Positions 1 to 7,098 are shown, counted from the first letter of the stretch. The stretch: DNA of 14,464 nt from Thiotrichaceae bacterium UBA7359 (GCA_905182825.1 CAJJDJ010000124.1:1-14464); one strand, 5' to 3'. A program made the numbers and translations. The notes: a model not told the origin generated them from the sequence alone.

Positions 1-270
1 TATTGTTGTAACAATTTTTACTGCCTCACCAACAAGAAAAAAAGCTAGTGTTTTACGACTTGAACCTGCCCCGGTTGCCCCTAAAGAAAACATCACAAAG
101 ATGACATTAGGCACAATAAAAGCCAAACCACCCAGAATAACTGAGTAAGAATATTCAAGATTCGCAAACACAAGAAGTAAAAGCCCGCACAAAATAACCG
201 TCGCGGCCTCTATATTCAGCATTTTATTTGCAGCGGAGCGAGTTTTTATTATTTCTTCCGTTTCTACCAA
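1..270 (-). CDS. atpI: ATP synthase protein I (AtpI), 5' part, runs off the left edge
   Basis: The first 90 codons of an AtpI-family membrane protein are visible; the rest lies beyond base 1. AtpI is a small inner-membrane protein encoded first in many atp operons and thought to help assemble the c-ring of F1Fo-ATP synthase. The translation has a polar N-terminus, hydrophobic stretches at about residues 20-34 and 44-64, the family motif GGLAFIVPNVIFVMF, and near the edge the conserved segment FFLVGEAVK, which matches the GE.xK motif of E. coli AtpI. The start is TTG at 270-268. It follows directly on an in-frame TGA (273-271) and has a GGAG eight bases upstream. An ATG at codon 17 (222-220) would remove the N-terminus and is less likely. 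Its place after parB is the standard gammaproteobacterial order. Confidence 0.9.
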   Translation of the reverse strand, partial: MVETEEIIKTRSAANKMLNIEAATVILCGLLLLVFANLEYSYSVILGGLAFIVPNVIFVMFSLGATGAGSSRKTLAFFLVGEAVKIVTTI

Positions 271-313
271 TCACCCAACTCCAAAAAATCGCGATACATT
301 CTATCGCCTAAAA

Positions 314-319
314 ATTATA
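314..319 (-). promoter_or_regulatory. Possible -10 box for the atp operon
   Basis: On the minus strand these six bases read TATAAT, a perfect sigma-70 -10 hexamer. Transcription would start near 307, giving a leader of about 37 bases before the atpI TTG start. At 17-base spacing the -35 region (about 337-342) is a poor match, so the site is only a candidate. A separate promoter for the atp operon inside the 255-base parB-atpI gap is expected. Confidence 0.35.
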
Positions 320-403
320 GCGCCAGTTAAATATCAATATTTTTCTCTTCTGCTCACTTCTTGAGACGGAGAAGTATAGAGACCTGATAAAAAATGATCA
401 ATC

Positions 404-416
404 GTTGCAGTGCAAC
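404..416. repeat. 13-base palindrome GTTGCA-G-TGCAAC in the parB-atpI gap
   Basis: Perfect 6-base arms flank one central base. It lies about 110 bases downstream of the parB stop and about 85 bases upstream of the candidate atp -10. It could be an operator half-pair, or a small hairpin ending the parAB transcript: on the minus strand a T6 run follows about ten bases later. The remainder of the 271-525 gap shows no gene and no strong terminator. Confidence 0.3.
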
Positions 417-525
417 AATATTTAAAATAACAGCTTTAATTTCTATTTCACCATTATATTCTATATTAGAATGTTACAGATTCTTGAAAAAAATTAAAAC
501 TGGGTAGTAGTCATTAATCTGATTT

Positions 526-1389
526 TTACTTAATACGCTTTAAAATACCATCTAGTTCGTCTAAAGAATGGTAATTTATTTGCAAGACTCCTTTTCCTTT
601 GTCATATTGTTTGATTGTTACTGTTGCACCCATTTTTTCAGATAAGTCATTTTCGAGGCTTTGTATATTTGGATCTTTAGATACTTGTTTTTCCTTTTCC
701 TGCTGACTGTCACCCAACACTTTCTTAACCAACTTTTCTGTTGCCCGCACAGAGAGACCTTGTTTTATTATTATTTCAGCAACAGCTACTTGTTCGTTTA
801 ATGCCAATGCTAATAAAGCACGAGCATGGCCCATGTCAATTTTTCGTGCTTCAACAAATTCTTTAACTTTAATATTCAATTCTAACAATCGCAATAAATT
901 TGTTACTGCTGAACGTGACCGACCTACTGCCTCGGCAATTGTCTCATGTGTCATATCGAATTCTTCAATCAATCGTACCAAAGCCTCGGCTTCTTCTAAT
1001 GGGTTCAGATCTTCGCGCTGGATGTTTTCTATCAAGGCAATACACATTACCGTTTTATCCGGGACATCCTTAATCACGACAGGAACATCTTTTAGTCCAG
1101 CTAATTGCGCTGCGCGCCAACGACGTTCACCAGCAATGATTTCGAATTTTTCCGAGCGTGGTAAGCCACGCACAACTATTGGTTGAATAATGCCTTGAGC
1201 AGTTATTGAGTCTGCGAGTTCTTGTAATGATTCTTTATTAAAATCTCTTCGTGGTTGATATTGGCCTCGCTGTAACAGATCAACCGCTATTTCCTTTAGT
1301 GAGTCACTATTATTGTTTTCTAAAACTCTTTGAGCAGGATTACCGAGTAATGCATCCAGTCCTTTACCCAAACCGCGTTTTTTTACCAA
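526..1389 (-). CDS. parB: Chromosome partitioning protein ParB
   Basis: ParB is a CTP-dependent DNA clamp. It loads at parS sites, spreads along the DNA, and acts with ParA to segregate the origin region. The protein has 287 residues, a normal length. It shows the chromosomal N-terminus RGLGKGLDALL (5-15), QPRR (45-48), the CTP-binding motif GERRWRA (87-93), ENIQRE (121-126), a helix-turn-helix at about 148-169 and a C-terminal dimerisation domain (about 245-287). The start is TTG at 1389-1387, preceded by AAGGA at nine-base spacing. No upstream ATG exists and the usual N-terminal motif begins right after it, so the TTG is well supported. It lies 33 bases after parA and is presumably co-transcribed with it. 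I found no full parS site in the window. Confidence 0.97.
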   Translation of the reverse strand: MVKKRGLGKGLDALLGNPAQRVLENNNSDSLKEIAVDLLQRGQYQPRRDFNKESLQELADSITAQGIIQPIVVRGLPRSEKFEIIAGERRWRAAQLAGLKDVPVVIKDVPDKTVMCIALIENIQREDLNPLEEAEALVRLIEEFDMTHETIAEAVGRSRSAVTNLLRLLELNIKVKEFVEARKIDMGHARALLALALNEQVAVAEIIIKQGLSVRATEKLVKKVLGDSQQEKEKQVSKDPNIQSLENDLSEKMGATVTIKQYDKGKGVLQINYHSLDELDGILKRIK

Positions 1390-1422
1390 TTTATTAATTC
1401 CTTAAAATACGTAGTGATGTTT

Positions 1423-2196
1423 TTATGCTGCTAAACCTTCACGTCTTAATATTTCACCCGCCAACGCTAAATAGGCAACAGCACCACTAGATGACTTATC
1501 ATAGGCAAGCGCTGCCAAACCATGACTAGGGGCTTCTGCCAATCTAACATTACGGGGAATAATAGTTCGATAAACTTGTTCACCAAAATGTTCCAGTAAT
1601 TGGGCGGATACTTGTGTCGCCAGATTATTACGTGGATCGTACATAGTCCGTAACAAGCCTTCAATTTTTAGTTTAGAATTTAAGTGTTTTTTAATTTTAT
1701 CGATAGTCTCGAGTAAGGCGGTTAATCCTTCCAACGCATAATATTCACATTGCATTGGAATCATAACTGAGTTTGCTGCAACTAATGCGTTAACTGTCAG
1801 CATATTTAAAGATGGTGGACAATCTATAAAAATAAAATCGTAATCTTCCTGAATTGGCTCTAGTGCATTGCGCAACCTAATTTCTCTTGCCATCTCGTCC
1901 AACAATGCTATCTCAGCACCTGTCAAATCAGAATTCGTTGGAATTAAGTCATACTGTCCTTCAGGCGATTTGACTATAACTTCTTCTGCCGTCTTATCAT
2001 TCATCAACAAGTCGTAACTAGACATCGTTAGTTCTTGCTCATCTATACCACTACCCATAGTGGCATTGCCTTGTGGATCCAAATCAACTAATAATACTTT
2101 ACGCTTGGCAGCAGCCAATGATGCAGCAAGATTCACACCTGTGGTGGTTTTACCAACTCCGCCTTTTTGATTCGCGATTGCAATGATTCTGGACAT
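1423..2196 (-). CDS. parA: Chromosome partitioning ATPase ParA (Soj)
   Basis: ParA is a deviant Walker ATPase that binds DNA non-specifically as an ATP dimer. ParB stimulates its hydrolysis, which moves origins apart. The 257-residue protein has the deviant Walker A KGGVGKTT (11-18, with signature Lys11 and Lys16), Walker A' VDLDPQGN (37-44), Walker B FIFIDCPPS (121-129) and the family C-terminal motif EAPSHG (221-226). The short N-terminus without a helix-turn-helix marks the chromosomal Soj type and not a plasmid ParA of the P1 type. It starts with ATG and has no strong Shine-Dalgarno. The gap to rsmG is 86 bases, enough for its own promoter, but I see no clear one. Confidence 0.97.
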   Translation of the reverse strand: MSRIIAIANQKGGVGKTTTGVNLAASLAAAKRKVLLVDLDPQGNATMGSGIDEQELTMSSYDLLMNDKTAEEVIVKSPEGQYDLIPTNSDLTGAEIALLDEMAREIRLRNALEPIQEDYDFIFIDCPPSLNMLTVNALVAANSVMIPMQCEYYALEGLTALLETIDKIKKHLNSKLKIEGLLRTMYDPRNNLATQVSAQLLEHFGEQVYRTIIPRNVRLAEAPSHGLAALAYDKSSSGAVAYLALAGEILRREGLAA

Positions 2197-2282
2197 TAAT
2201 TTTGTATTCTACCGTGATATGTAATGATTATTGATGCATATACTTTAGCATACTGAATCCCTGCCGCGATACGCTAAAAAGA

Positions 2283-2903
2283 TTATGCTGTTCGCTTTAT
2301 TTGCACCAATTTTGTCGAAGTTTCATTACTCGACAGTGCTAAGTCACTAAGCTTAATCAAGAATTCATGCTTTCCTAATTCGTCGATTTCAGTTTCTACT
2401 TGCTTTCCTTTCATAGCCAATAACTGATTCTCCGCTGTTAATAAGTGTTTTGTCTGCTCTAACATGCGTGCAAGCGGTGCAAAAGCACGACATATTATAG
2501 TATCGAACTCTTTCTCAGGTTTAAAAGTTTCGATACGTGCATGAACTAATTCAACATTTTTAATATTAAGATCAGCAGTAATGTGTCTGAGAAAACGAAT
2601 TTTTTTCTGATTACTGTCTAATAACGTCCACTGCTTTTCTGGTTGTGCCAGTACCAATATCATTCCTGGCAAACCCGCACCAGTGCCAATATCTAGACAG
2701 TGCCCGCCTTCAATAAAGGAATGTACCGATAAAGAATCCAGAATATGACGTTCTAATATTGCCTTCGTACCTTTTACAGCGGTTAGGTTATATGTAACGT
2801 TCCATTTTGCGAGTAATTCAATATATCTCAAATAAGCTACACAGAGTGGTTGCTTTGCCTTGATGTCCAGCCTTTCAAGGCCTGCTTGTAATGCTTTCAG
2901 CAT
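2283..2903 (-). CDS. rsmG: 16S rRNA (guanine527-N7)-methyltransferase RsmG
   Basis: RsmG (GidB) methylates N7 of G527 in 16S rRNA using S-adenosylmethionine; its loss gives low-level streptomycin resistance in several bacteria. The 206-residue protein matches the family length. It shows WNVTYNLTAV (34-43), ERHILDSL (51-58), the SAM-binding loop LDIGTGAGLPG (70-80), LLDSNQKKIRFLR (94-106) and CRAFAPL (138-144). It begins 17 bases after the mnmG stop, so the two are almost certainly co-transcribed. The Shine-Dalgarno is weak (GGA at nine bases). Confidence 0.97.
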   Translation of the reverse strand: MLKALQAGLERLDIKAKQPLCVAYLRYIELLAKWNVTYNLTAVKGTKAILERHILDSLSVHSFIEGGHCLDIGTGAGLPGMILVLAQPEKQWTLLDSNQKKIRFLRHITADLNIKNVELVHARIETFKPEKEFDTIICRAFAPLARMLEQTKHLLTAENQLLAMKGKQVETEIDELGKHEFLIKLSDLALSSNETSTKLVQIKRTA

Positions 2904-2920
2904 TCACAATATCCAAAGGC

Positions 2921-4816
2921 TCAGGCACTTTTTTGAAATGACAAGGTTTGTTTCTTCAAATGAATACGTAATAAAGATATAGCCGCAGGTGTTACGCCTT
3001 GAATACGAGAAGCCTGCCCTAAGTTGATTGGTCTATGCTTTGACAACTTTTCAATCACTTCAGACGATAGACCTCTCACCTGCTGATAATCAATTTCATT
3101 CGGTAATTCAGCATCCTCATGACGTTTATTACGAGCAATTTCTTCTTCTTGTCGTTGAATATATCCAGAATACTTGACTTGTATCTCTACTTGCTCTGTA
3201 ACCTTAGGGTCAATCCCATCGACAGCAATATTCGGTAATTTGGCAATGTCTGCGTAGGTAATTTCCGGTCTTCTCAATAATTGCAGCAAATTGATATCTT
3301 TACGAATCGGTTGCTCAAGGACACTTTTTGTTATTTCAACAGAAAGTTTAGGAGAACCTACTCGTATTTTTTTTAAGCGTTCAGCCTCTTGGTCAACCGC
3401 ATCACGCTTTTCGCTGAACAATCGCCAACGATTATCGTCAATGAGTCCTAGGTTATATGCTTTTTCTGTTAAACGTATGTCGGCATTATCTTCGCGTAAC
3501 ATCAAACGATATTCAGCACGGCTAGTAAACATTCTATAAGGCTCGGTGGTCCCCATAGTGGCTAAGTCATCTACTAACACACCAAGATAAGCTTCATCAC
3601 GGCGAGGAAACCAGGGCTCTTTACTTTGCGTTTGAAGCGCTGCATTTAATCCGGCTAATAAACCTTGTGCTGCCGCTTCCTCATACCCGGTCGTGCCATT
3701 AATCTGTCCAGCAAAAAACAAACCTTTAATAAATCGTGTTTCTAACCAAGGAGACAGCTCTCGTGGGTCAAAGAAATCATATTCAATCGCATAACCGGGA
3801 CGAGTGATGTGCGCATTTTCAAAACCTTTTATCGATCGCACCAGACCAATCTGCGCATCATAAGGCAATGATGTCGAGATACCATTAGGGTAAACCTCGT
3901 TACTAGTCAAACCTTCTGGTTCAATAAAAATTTGGTGTGCTGTTTTATCAGCGAAGCGCATAACCTTGTCTTCCACCGAGGGACAATAACGTGGTCCGGT
4001 GCTTTCAATTTTACCGTTATACATTGGCGAACGATCCAAAGCACCACGAATTATATCGTGGGTTTGCTCATTAGTATGAGTTATGTGACAAGATATCTGT
4101 TGTGGATGTTGGTTCGCATTACCTATGTAAGAAAACACGGGAACTGGATCATCACCCGGTTGTACTTGTAGCTGACTATAATCGATCGTTTTACCATCAA
4201 TACGGGGTGGAGTACCGGTCTTCAACCGTCCAACATTAAAAGGCAATTCACGTAAACGATTCGCCAACGCGATAGATGGTGGATCACCCGCTCTACCACC
4301 AGCATGATTGCTATCACCAATATGAATCTTGCCGCCAAGAAACGTCCCCACTGTTAGGACTACAGTCGGAGCCATGAATTTTAACCCGGCCTGAGTAACA
4401 ACTCCGCGAACCTCTTCACCTCTAACAATGAGGTCATCGACTGCTTGTTGGAATATAAATAGGTTCTCCTGATTTTCAAGTGCAGGTCTAACAACTTGTC
4501 GGTATAAAGAACGATCTATTTGGGCGCGTGTTGCACGTACAGCCGGTCCCTTGCGAGAATTCAAAATACGAAATTGTATACCACTTTGATCGGCTGCTGT
4601 CCCCATGAGTCCCCCCATAGCATCGATCTCTTTAACTAGATGACCCTTACCAATCCCGCCAATAGCCGGATTACAAGACATTTGTCCGAGCGTTTCCATA
4701 CTATGTGTCAATAATAAAGTACGCACACCCATTCGAGCAGCTGCCATAGCAGCTTCAGTCCCAGCATGACCACCACCAACAATAATGACGTCAAAAGATT
4801 CAGAATATGTAGACAT
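2921..4816 (-). CDS. mnmG: tRNA uridine-5-carboxymethylaminomethyl enzyme MnmG (GidA)
   Basis: MnmG is an FAD-dependent enzyme that works with MnmE. It makes cmnm5U at the wobble position of tRNAs reading NNA/NNG codons, using methylene-tetrahydrofolate. At 631 residues it is full length (E. coli 629). It shows the FAD-binding GGGHAGTEAA (14-23), the CNPAIGGIGKGHLVKEIDA block near residue 50, and the second family signature GYEEAAAQGLLAG in the middle. The C-terminal helical domain (QLLRRPEITY onward) is the MnmE-interacting part. The ATG start directly precedes the conserved N-terminus, although no strong Shine-Dalgarno is visible. mnmE, often adjacent in related bacteria, is replaced here by speE, 62 bases upstream. 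Confidence 0.98.
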   Translation of the reverse strand: MSTYSESFDVIIVGGGHAGTEAAMAAARMGVRTLLLTHSMETLGQMSCNPAIGGIGKGHLVKEIDAMGGLMGTAADQSGIQFRILNSRKGPAVRATRAQIDRSLYRQVVRPALENQENLFIFQQAVDDLIVRGEEVRGVVTQAGLKFMAPTVVLTVGTFLGGKIHIGDSNHAGGRAGDPPSIALANRLRELPFNVGRLKTGTPPRIDGKTIDYSQLQVQPGDDPVPVFSYIGNANQHPQQISCHITHTNEQTHDIIRGALDRSPMYNGKIESTGPRYCPSVEDKVMRFADKTAHQIFIEPEGLTSNEVYPNGISTSLPYDAQIGLVRSIKGFENAHITRPGYAIEYDFFDPRELSPWLETRFIKGLFFAGQINGTTGYEEAAAQGLLAGLNAALQTQSKEPWFPRRDEAYLGVLVDDLATMGTTEPYRMFTSRAEYRLMLREDNADIRLTEKAYNLGLIDDNRWRLFSEKRDAVDQEAERLKKIRVGSPKLSVEITKSVLEQPIRKDINLLQLLRRPEITYADIAKLPNIAVDGIDPKVTEQVEIQVKYSGYIQRQEEEIARNKRHEDAELPNEIDYQQVRGLSSEVIEKLSKHRPINLGQASRIQGVTPAAISLLRIHLKKQTLSFQKSA

Positions 4817-4878
4817 AAAGATGTTTATTGTATCGATTACCTAAGATATTGTAAGTCTAGCTGAGGAAATAAATACGT

Positions 4879-5724
4879 TTAATAGGCATCTTGCATGAAT
4901 TGTGGCATAGCTGAACAAGCTTTATGAATATCCGCATTGTAATACCTTGTATCAAATGGCTTATGTCTTGCCATCTGCTCACGAAAATCACCAAATTTTT
5001 GTCCTTTTCGTGCCATAGTTGCAGTCCACCAACCGGATGGGCAGGTTGCGGCAGGAAATTGAATAGTTTGTATTTCTGTATAGTCTGCTTTACGCATTTC
5101 TGCACATATATCGGTTAATATCGCCATAGTCATTAATGGCGACCCACTTTGCCCAACAATCATTCCACCTTCACGTAAAGCATTTAAACAATTTCGATAA
5201 AAGGTTTCCTGAAATAAGTATTTCGCTTGTCCAACTGGATCGGTTGTATCGAGAATAATCACATCTAACGATTCGGATTCCACTTTTTGCATATATGTAA
5301 TAACGTCTTCAAATAAAAAAGTCGCTCGAGAATCATTATTCTCTTCACATAATTCAGGAAAATATTTTTCCGAAACACGAGTAACTCGCTCGTCTGATTC
5401 GACCTGCATTACTTGCTTTACCGTATCGTGCTTTAATACTTCTTTTAAAGTCCCGCAATTACCGCCGCCAACAATTGCGACATCTTTTGGGTTAGGATGA
5501 TTAAATAATATTGGATGAGCCATCATCTCATTATAAATGAAGCTGTTGCGTGACGTCAGAACAGGGATATTATTCAGCGTCATTAAACGACCAAATGTTT
5601 CTGTCTCATAGACAGTTATATCCTGATGAGGTGTTTTTTCTTCATGCAGCTTGTGACTCACTTCCAGATATAGCCTCATTACACTAGTATTTTCTGAAAA
5701 TTTTTCTTCATCCAGTAGTATCAA
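4879..5724 (-). CDS. speE: Spermidine synthase (polyamine aminopropyltransferase)
   Basis: This enzyme transfers the aminopropyl group of decarboxylated S-adenosylmethionine to putrescine, giving spermidine and methylthioadenosine in the cytoplasm. The 281-residue protein has HEEKTPHQDI (27-36) near the N-terminus, the GGGxxGTLKEV cofactor loop (86-96), LDTTDPVG with the catalytic acidic residues Asp159 and Asp162, QSGSP (192-196), CPSGWW (228-233) and the C-terminal YYNADIH (261-267). The loop reads GGGNCG where the family normally has GGGDxG, so Asp is replaced by Asn89 (codon at 5460-5458). The start is TTG at 5724-5722: it is the first start after an in-frame TAA and has a GGAG eight bases upstream. 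The next Met (residue 16) would cut into the fold. Lying 62 bases before mnmG, it may share its transcript. Confidence 0.93.
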   Translation of the reverse strand: MILLDEEKFSENTSVMRLYLEVSHKLHEEKTPHQDITVYETETFGRLMTLNNIPVLTSRNSFIYNEMMAHPILFNHPNPKDVAIVGGGNCGTLKEVLKHDTVKQVMQVESDERVTRVSEKYFPELCEENNDSRATFLFEDVITYMQKVESESLDVIILDTTDPVGQAKYLFQETFYRNCLNALREGGMIVGQSGSPLMTMAILTDICAEMRKADYTEIQTIQFPAATCPSGWWTATMARKGQKFGDFREQMARHKPFDTRYYNADIHKACSAMPQFMQDAY

Positions 5725-5806
5725 TATTTTTACTCCAACATATTAATAAAAAGACCTCGCATGATAACGAATTTTTAAATATGATACGACACAAGAAATA
5801 TACAAA

Positions 5807-5956
5807 CTAAACCTTGATACAACATTGTTGTTTATTGTCTGCTTGCTTAATTATAGATGCTTTAGATGTTTGCAGTTCTTTTTTCTTCATTTCTTCTTTC
5901 AGATAGAGCTCTTTTTTAACTTTTTCAAATAATTTATTTCTGTCATTTAAAATCAA
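5807..5956 (-). CDS. Possible small lysine-rich protein downstream of the carbonic anhydrase
   Basis: A minus-strand frame stays open from inside the end of the preceding carbonic-anhydrase gene to TAG at 5809-5807. The only usual start is TTG at 5956-5954, giving 49 residues. A purine-rich AAAGAG lies nine bases upstream. The product would be highly charged, with a probable amphipathic helix such as LFEKVKKELYLKEEMKKKEL, and ends in QQCCIKV with a Cys-Cys pair. It sits 34 bases after the carbonic-anhydrase stop, in an operon-like position. I do not recognise the family. It may be a chance open frame in AT-rich DNA: about 59 stop-free codons are uncommon here but not impossible. Confidence 0.3.
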   Translation of the reverse strand: MILNDRNKLFEKVKKELYLKEEMKKKELQTSKASIIKQADNKQQCCIKV

Positions 5957-5990
5957 AGAATTAGGCTCTTTTACTACTCGAAACTGGTAA

Positions 5991-6521
5991 TTAACAACTA
6001 CTATAACTATCTTTCAGAACTGAATAATGCTTAGCGGAATAACCCAGGAATTCACGCTCTTTATCCGTCAACTCACGCATACGCTTAACCGGACTACCAA
6101 CATATAAAAAACCTGATTTAAGTTGTTTGCCGGGAGGTACCAGACTACCCGCACCAATGATCACATAGTCATCCAAAACTGCGCCATCCATAACCGTAGC
6201 TGACATACCGATTAAGCACATATCCCCAATACTACAAGCATGCAGTATTGCTTTATGACCGACCGTTACGTCATTACCAACCACAAGAGGAAACCCAGAG
6301 GAAAATTCACTTTCATGTGATTCATGCAGAATTGAACCATCCTGTATATTGGTGCGCGCACCAATAATGATTGTATTTACATCACCACGAATTACCGACA
6401 TAGGCCAGACTGAACTATCTTCCCCTATGGTAACATCACCTATGACAACAGCAGTTTCATCAACATAAGCAGTTTTATGAATTTTCGGCGTAGTACCGTT
6501 ATGTTTTCTAACATTCATCAT
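5991..6521 (-). CDS. Gamma-carbonic anhydrase family protein (YrdA-like)
   Basis: A left-handed beta-helix (hexapeptide-repeat) protein of 176 residues, the usual length for the YrdA/PaaY/CaiE group. Repeats of the [VI]-x-[IG]-G-[DE] type run through about residues 18-130. It has RGDVN (45-49), TNIQDG (57-62) and three histidines at the gamma-class metal-ligand positions: His66 in ILH, His89 in VGH and His94 in ILH. A zinc or iron trimeric enzyme is therefore plausible. Members of this group vary in real carbonic anhydrase activity and some act as thioesterases, so the substrate is uncertain. It begins with ATG ATG and no visible Shine-Dalgarno. A TATACA sits only about ten bases upstream, so the leader may be very short. 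Confidence 0.88.
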   Translation of the reverse strand: MMNVRKHNGTTPKIHKTAYVDETAVVIGDVTIGEDSSVWPMSVIRGDVNTIIIGARTNIQDGSILHESHESEFSSGFPLVVGNDVTVGHKAILHACSIGDMCLIGMSATVMDGAVLDDYVIIGAGSLVPPGKQLKSGFLYVGSPVKRMRELTDKEREFLGYSAKHYSVLKDSYSSC

Positions 6522-6655
6522 AATGACGTTTTGTATAAGATTGGGGCACTGTTGTCGTAATCAATCTTGTGATGGTAGTGCTTGAGTCGAAATAGATGGC
6601 CCGAGTGATTTCAACTTCAGCGTTATTAGAATTGTAATGCCCGGATATCTAATTA

Positions 6656-6695
6656 TCCATAACCCTTCTATTAGAAAAACTCAAAGGGTTATGGA
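6656..6695. repeat. Perfect 12-bp inverted repeat with 16-base loop
   Basis: TCCATAACCCTT (6656-6667) is the exact reverse complement of AAGGGTTATGGA (6684-6695), with an AT-rich 16-base spacer between them. No T-run follows on either strand, so it is not a standard Rho-independent terminator. It would fold in any RNA that leads into the carbonic anhydrase gene. It could instead bind a dimeric regulator or be the remains of a mobile-element end. Confidence 0.6.
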
Positions 6696-6741
6696 GCTAT
6701 CAGAACCTTAACTTTCTTTTAATCTATACTAATCAAAACCA

Positions 6742-6840
6742 TTATGAATCAATCAGCTCATAGACATTGGTCTCACCACAAACTGGTGGGGCACTAGTAG
6801 AATAAAATATCAACAAATGAACTTTCAAATGCTTTGACAA
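6742..6840 (-). CDS. Possible 32-residue protein with a very strong ribosome binding site
   Basis: TTG at 6840-6838 opens a 32-codon frame ending in TAA at 6744-6742. On the minus strand GAGGTGAG (6853-6846) stands five bases before the TTG. This is the best Shine-Dalgarno in the window, extending over most of the anti-Shine-Dalgarno complement. Other genes here (atpI, parB, speE) also use TTG with a good Shine-Dalgarno, so the pattern fits. The product has a short hydrophobic stretch (VHLLIFY), then SAPPVCGETNVYELIDS. It starts 27 bases after the lipoprotein stop and could share its transcript. No family is recognised, and the length is small enough for chance. Confidence 0.33.
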   Translation of the reverse strand: MSKHLKVHLLIFYSTSAPPVCGETNVYELIDS

Positions 6841-6867
6841 GAAAACTCACCTCAAAATTTTTATAAC

Positions 6868-7098
6868 TTAATTATAAGGCCAATTTGCATATATTTCATC
6901 TTGATAAGTAACACCTTCGGCTTTTTCAATATTCAATGATGAAAAAATATCATCGACACTTTCCACCGGCGCCATGACGGAACCATTAGGCGCTGCGACA
7001 GGATCGTTTGCAGCTGATGTAGCTTTATCGTCACCACAAGCAATTAATCCTAGACCCACTATCATCCCCAAACTTATATTTCTAATAACAGAAAACAT
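6868..7098 (-). CDS. Small predicted lipoprotein of unknown function
   Basis: A 76-residue protein with a lipoprotein signal peptide: Arg6 as the basic n-region, a hydrophobic stretch (about 8-19) and the lipobox LIAC with Cys21 as the lipidation site. Gly-Asp-Asp follows the cysteine. Under the usual +2 rule a glycine there does not signal inner-membrane retention, so outer-membrane delivery is likely. The mature part, about 56 residues, is acidic and low in complexity, ending in TYQDEIYANWPYN. It does not look like LptM (YifL). The ATG has two purine-rich boxes upstream, GGGGAG at seven bases and GGAG at two, a strong site. Divergent from the dehydrogenase at 7341. Family not recognised. 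Confidence 0.75.
   Translation of the reverse strand: MFSVIRNISLGMIVGLGLIACGDDKATSAANDPVAAPNGSVMAPVESVDDIFSSLNIEKAEGVTYQDEIYANWPYN

Larger units (their letters stand above)
6522..6867. other. 346-base gap between carbonic anhydrase and lipoprotein genes
   Basis: The gap holds no gene long enough to recognise. It contains a candidate 32-codon ORF (6742-6840), a perfect 12-bp inverted repeat (6656-6695), and a short hairpin CACCA/TGGTG at about 6774-6788. The octamer GGGGCACT occurs twice, at about 6543 and 6788. TTATCCATA at 6653-6661 is one mismatch from a DnaA box. On the minus strand TTGATT and TATAGA, 18 bases apart near 6720-6750, could be a weak promoter for the carbonic anhydrase gene. 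No tRNA-like fold is seen. Confidence 0.5.

Noticed and set aside
833..1186. Plus-strand open frame of 117 codons inside parB
   Set aside because: It is antisense to a strongly conserved parB, has no family resemblance and no neighbouring regulatory sequence.
2197..2282. AGCGTAT...GTATGCT stem (minus strand) after rsmG as a terminator
   Set aside because: Two of seven pairs are G-U and the T-run precedes the stem and does not follow it, so it does not fit a Rho-independent terminator.
6564..6680. 39-codon stop-free minus-strand frame with protein-like hydrophobic sequence before the carbonic anhydrase gene
   Set aside because: No ATG, GTG or usable TTG at its beginning and no recognised family. 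It may be a remnant, but there is nothing to support that.
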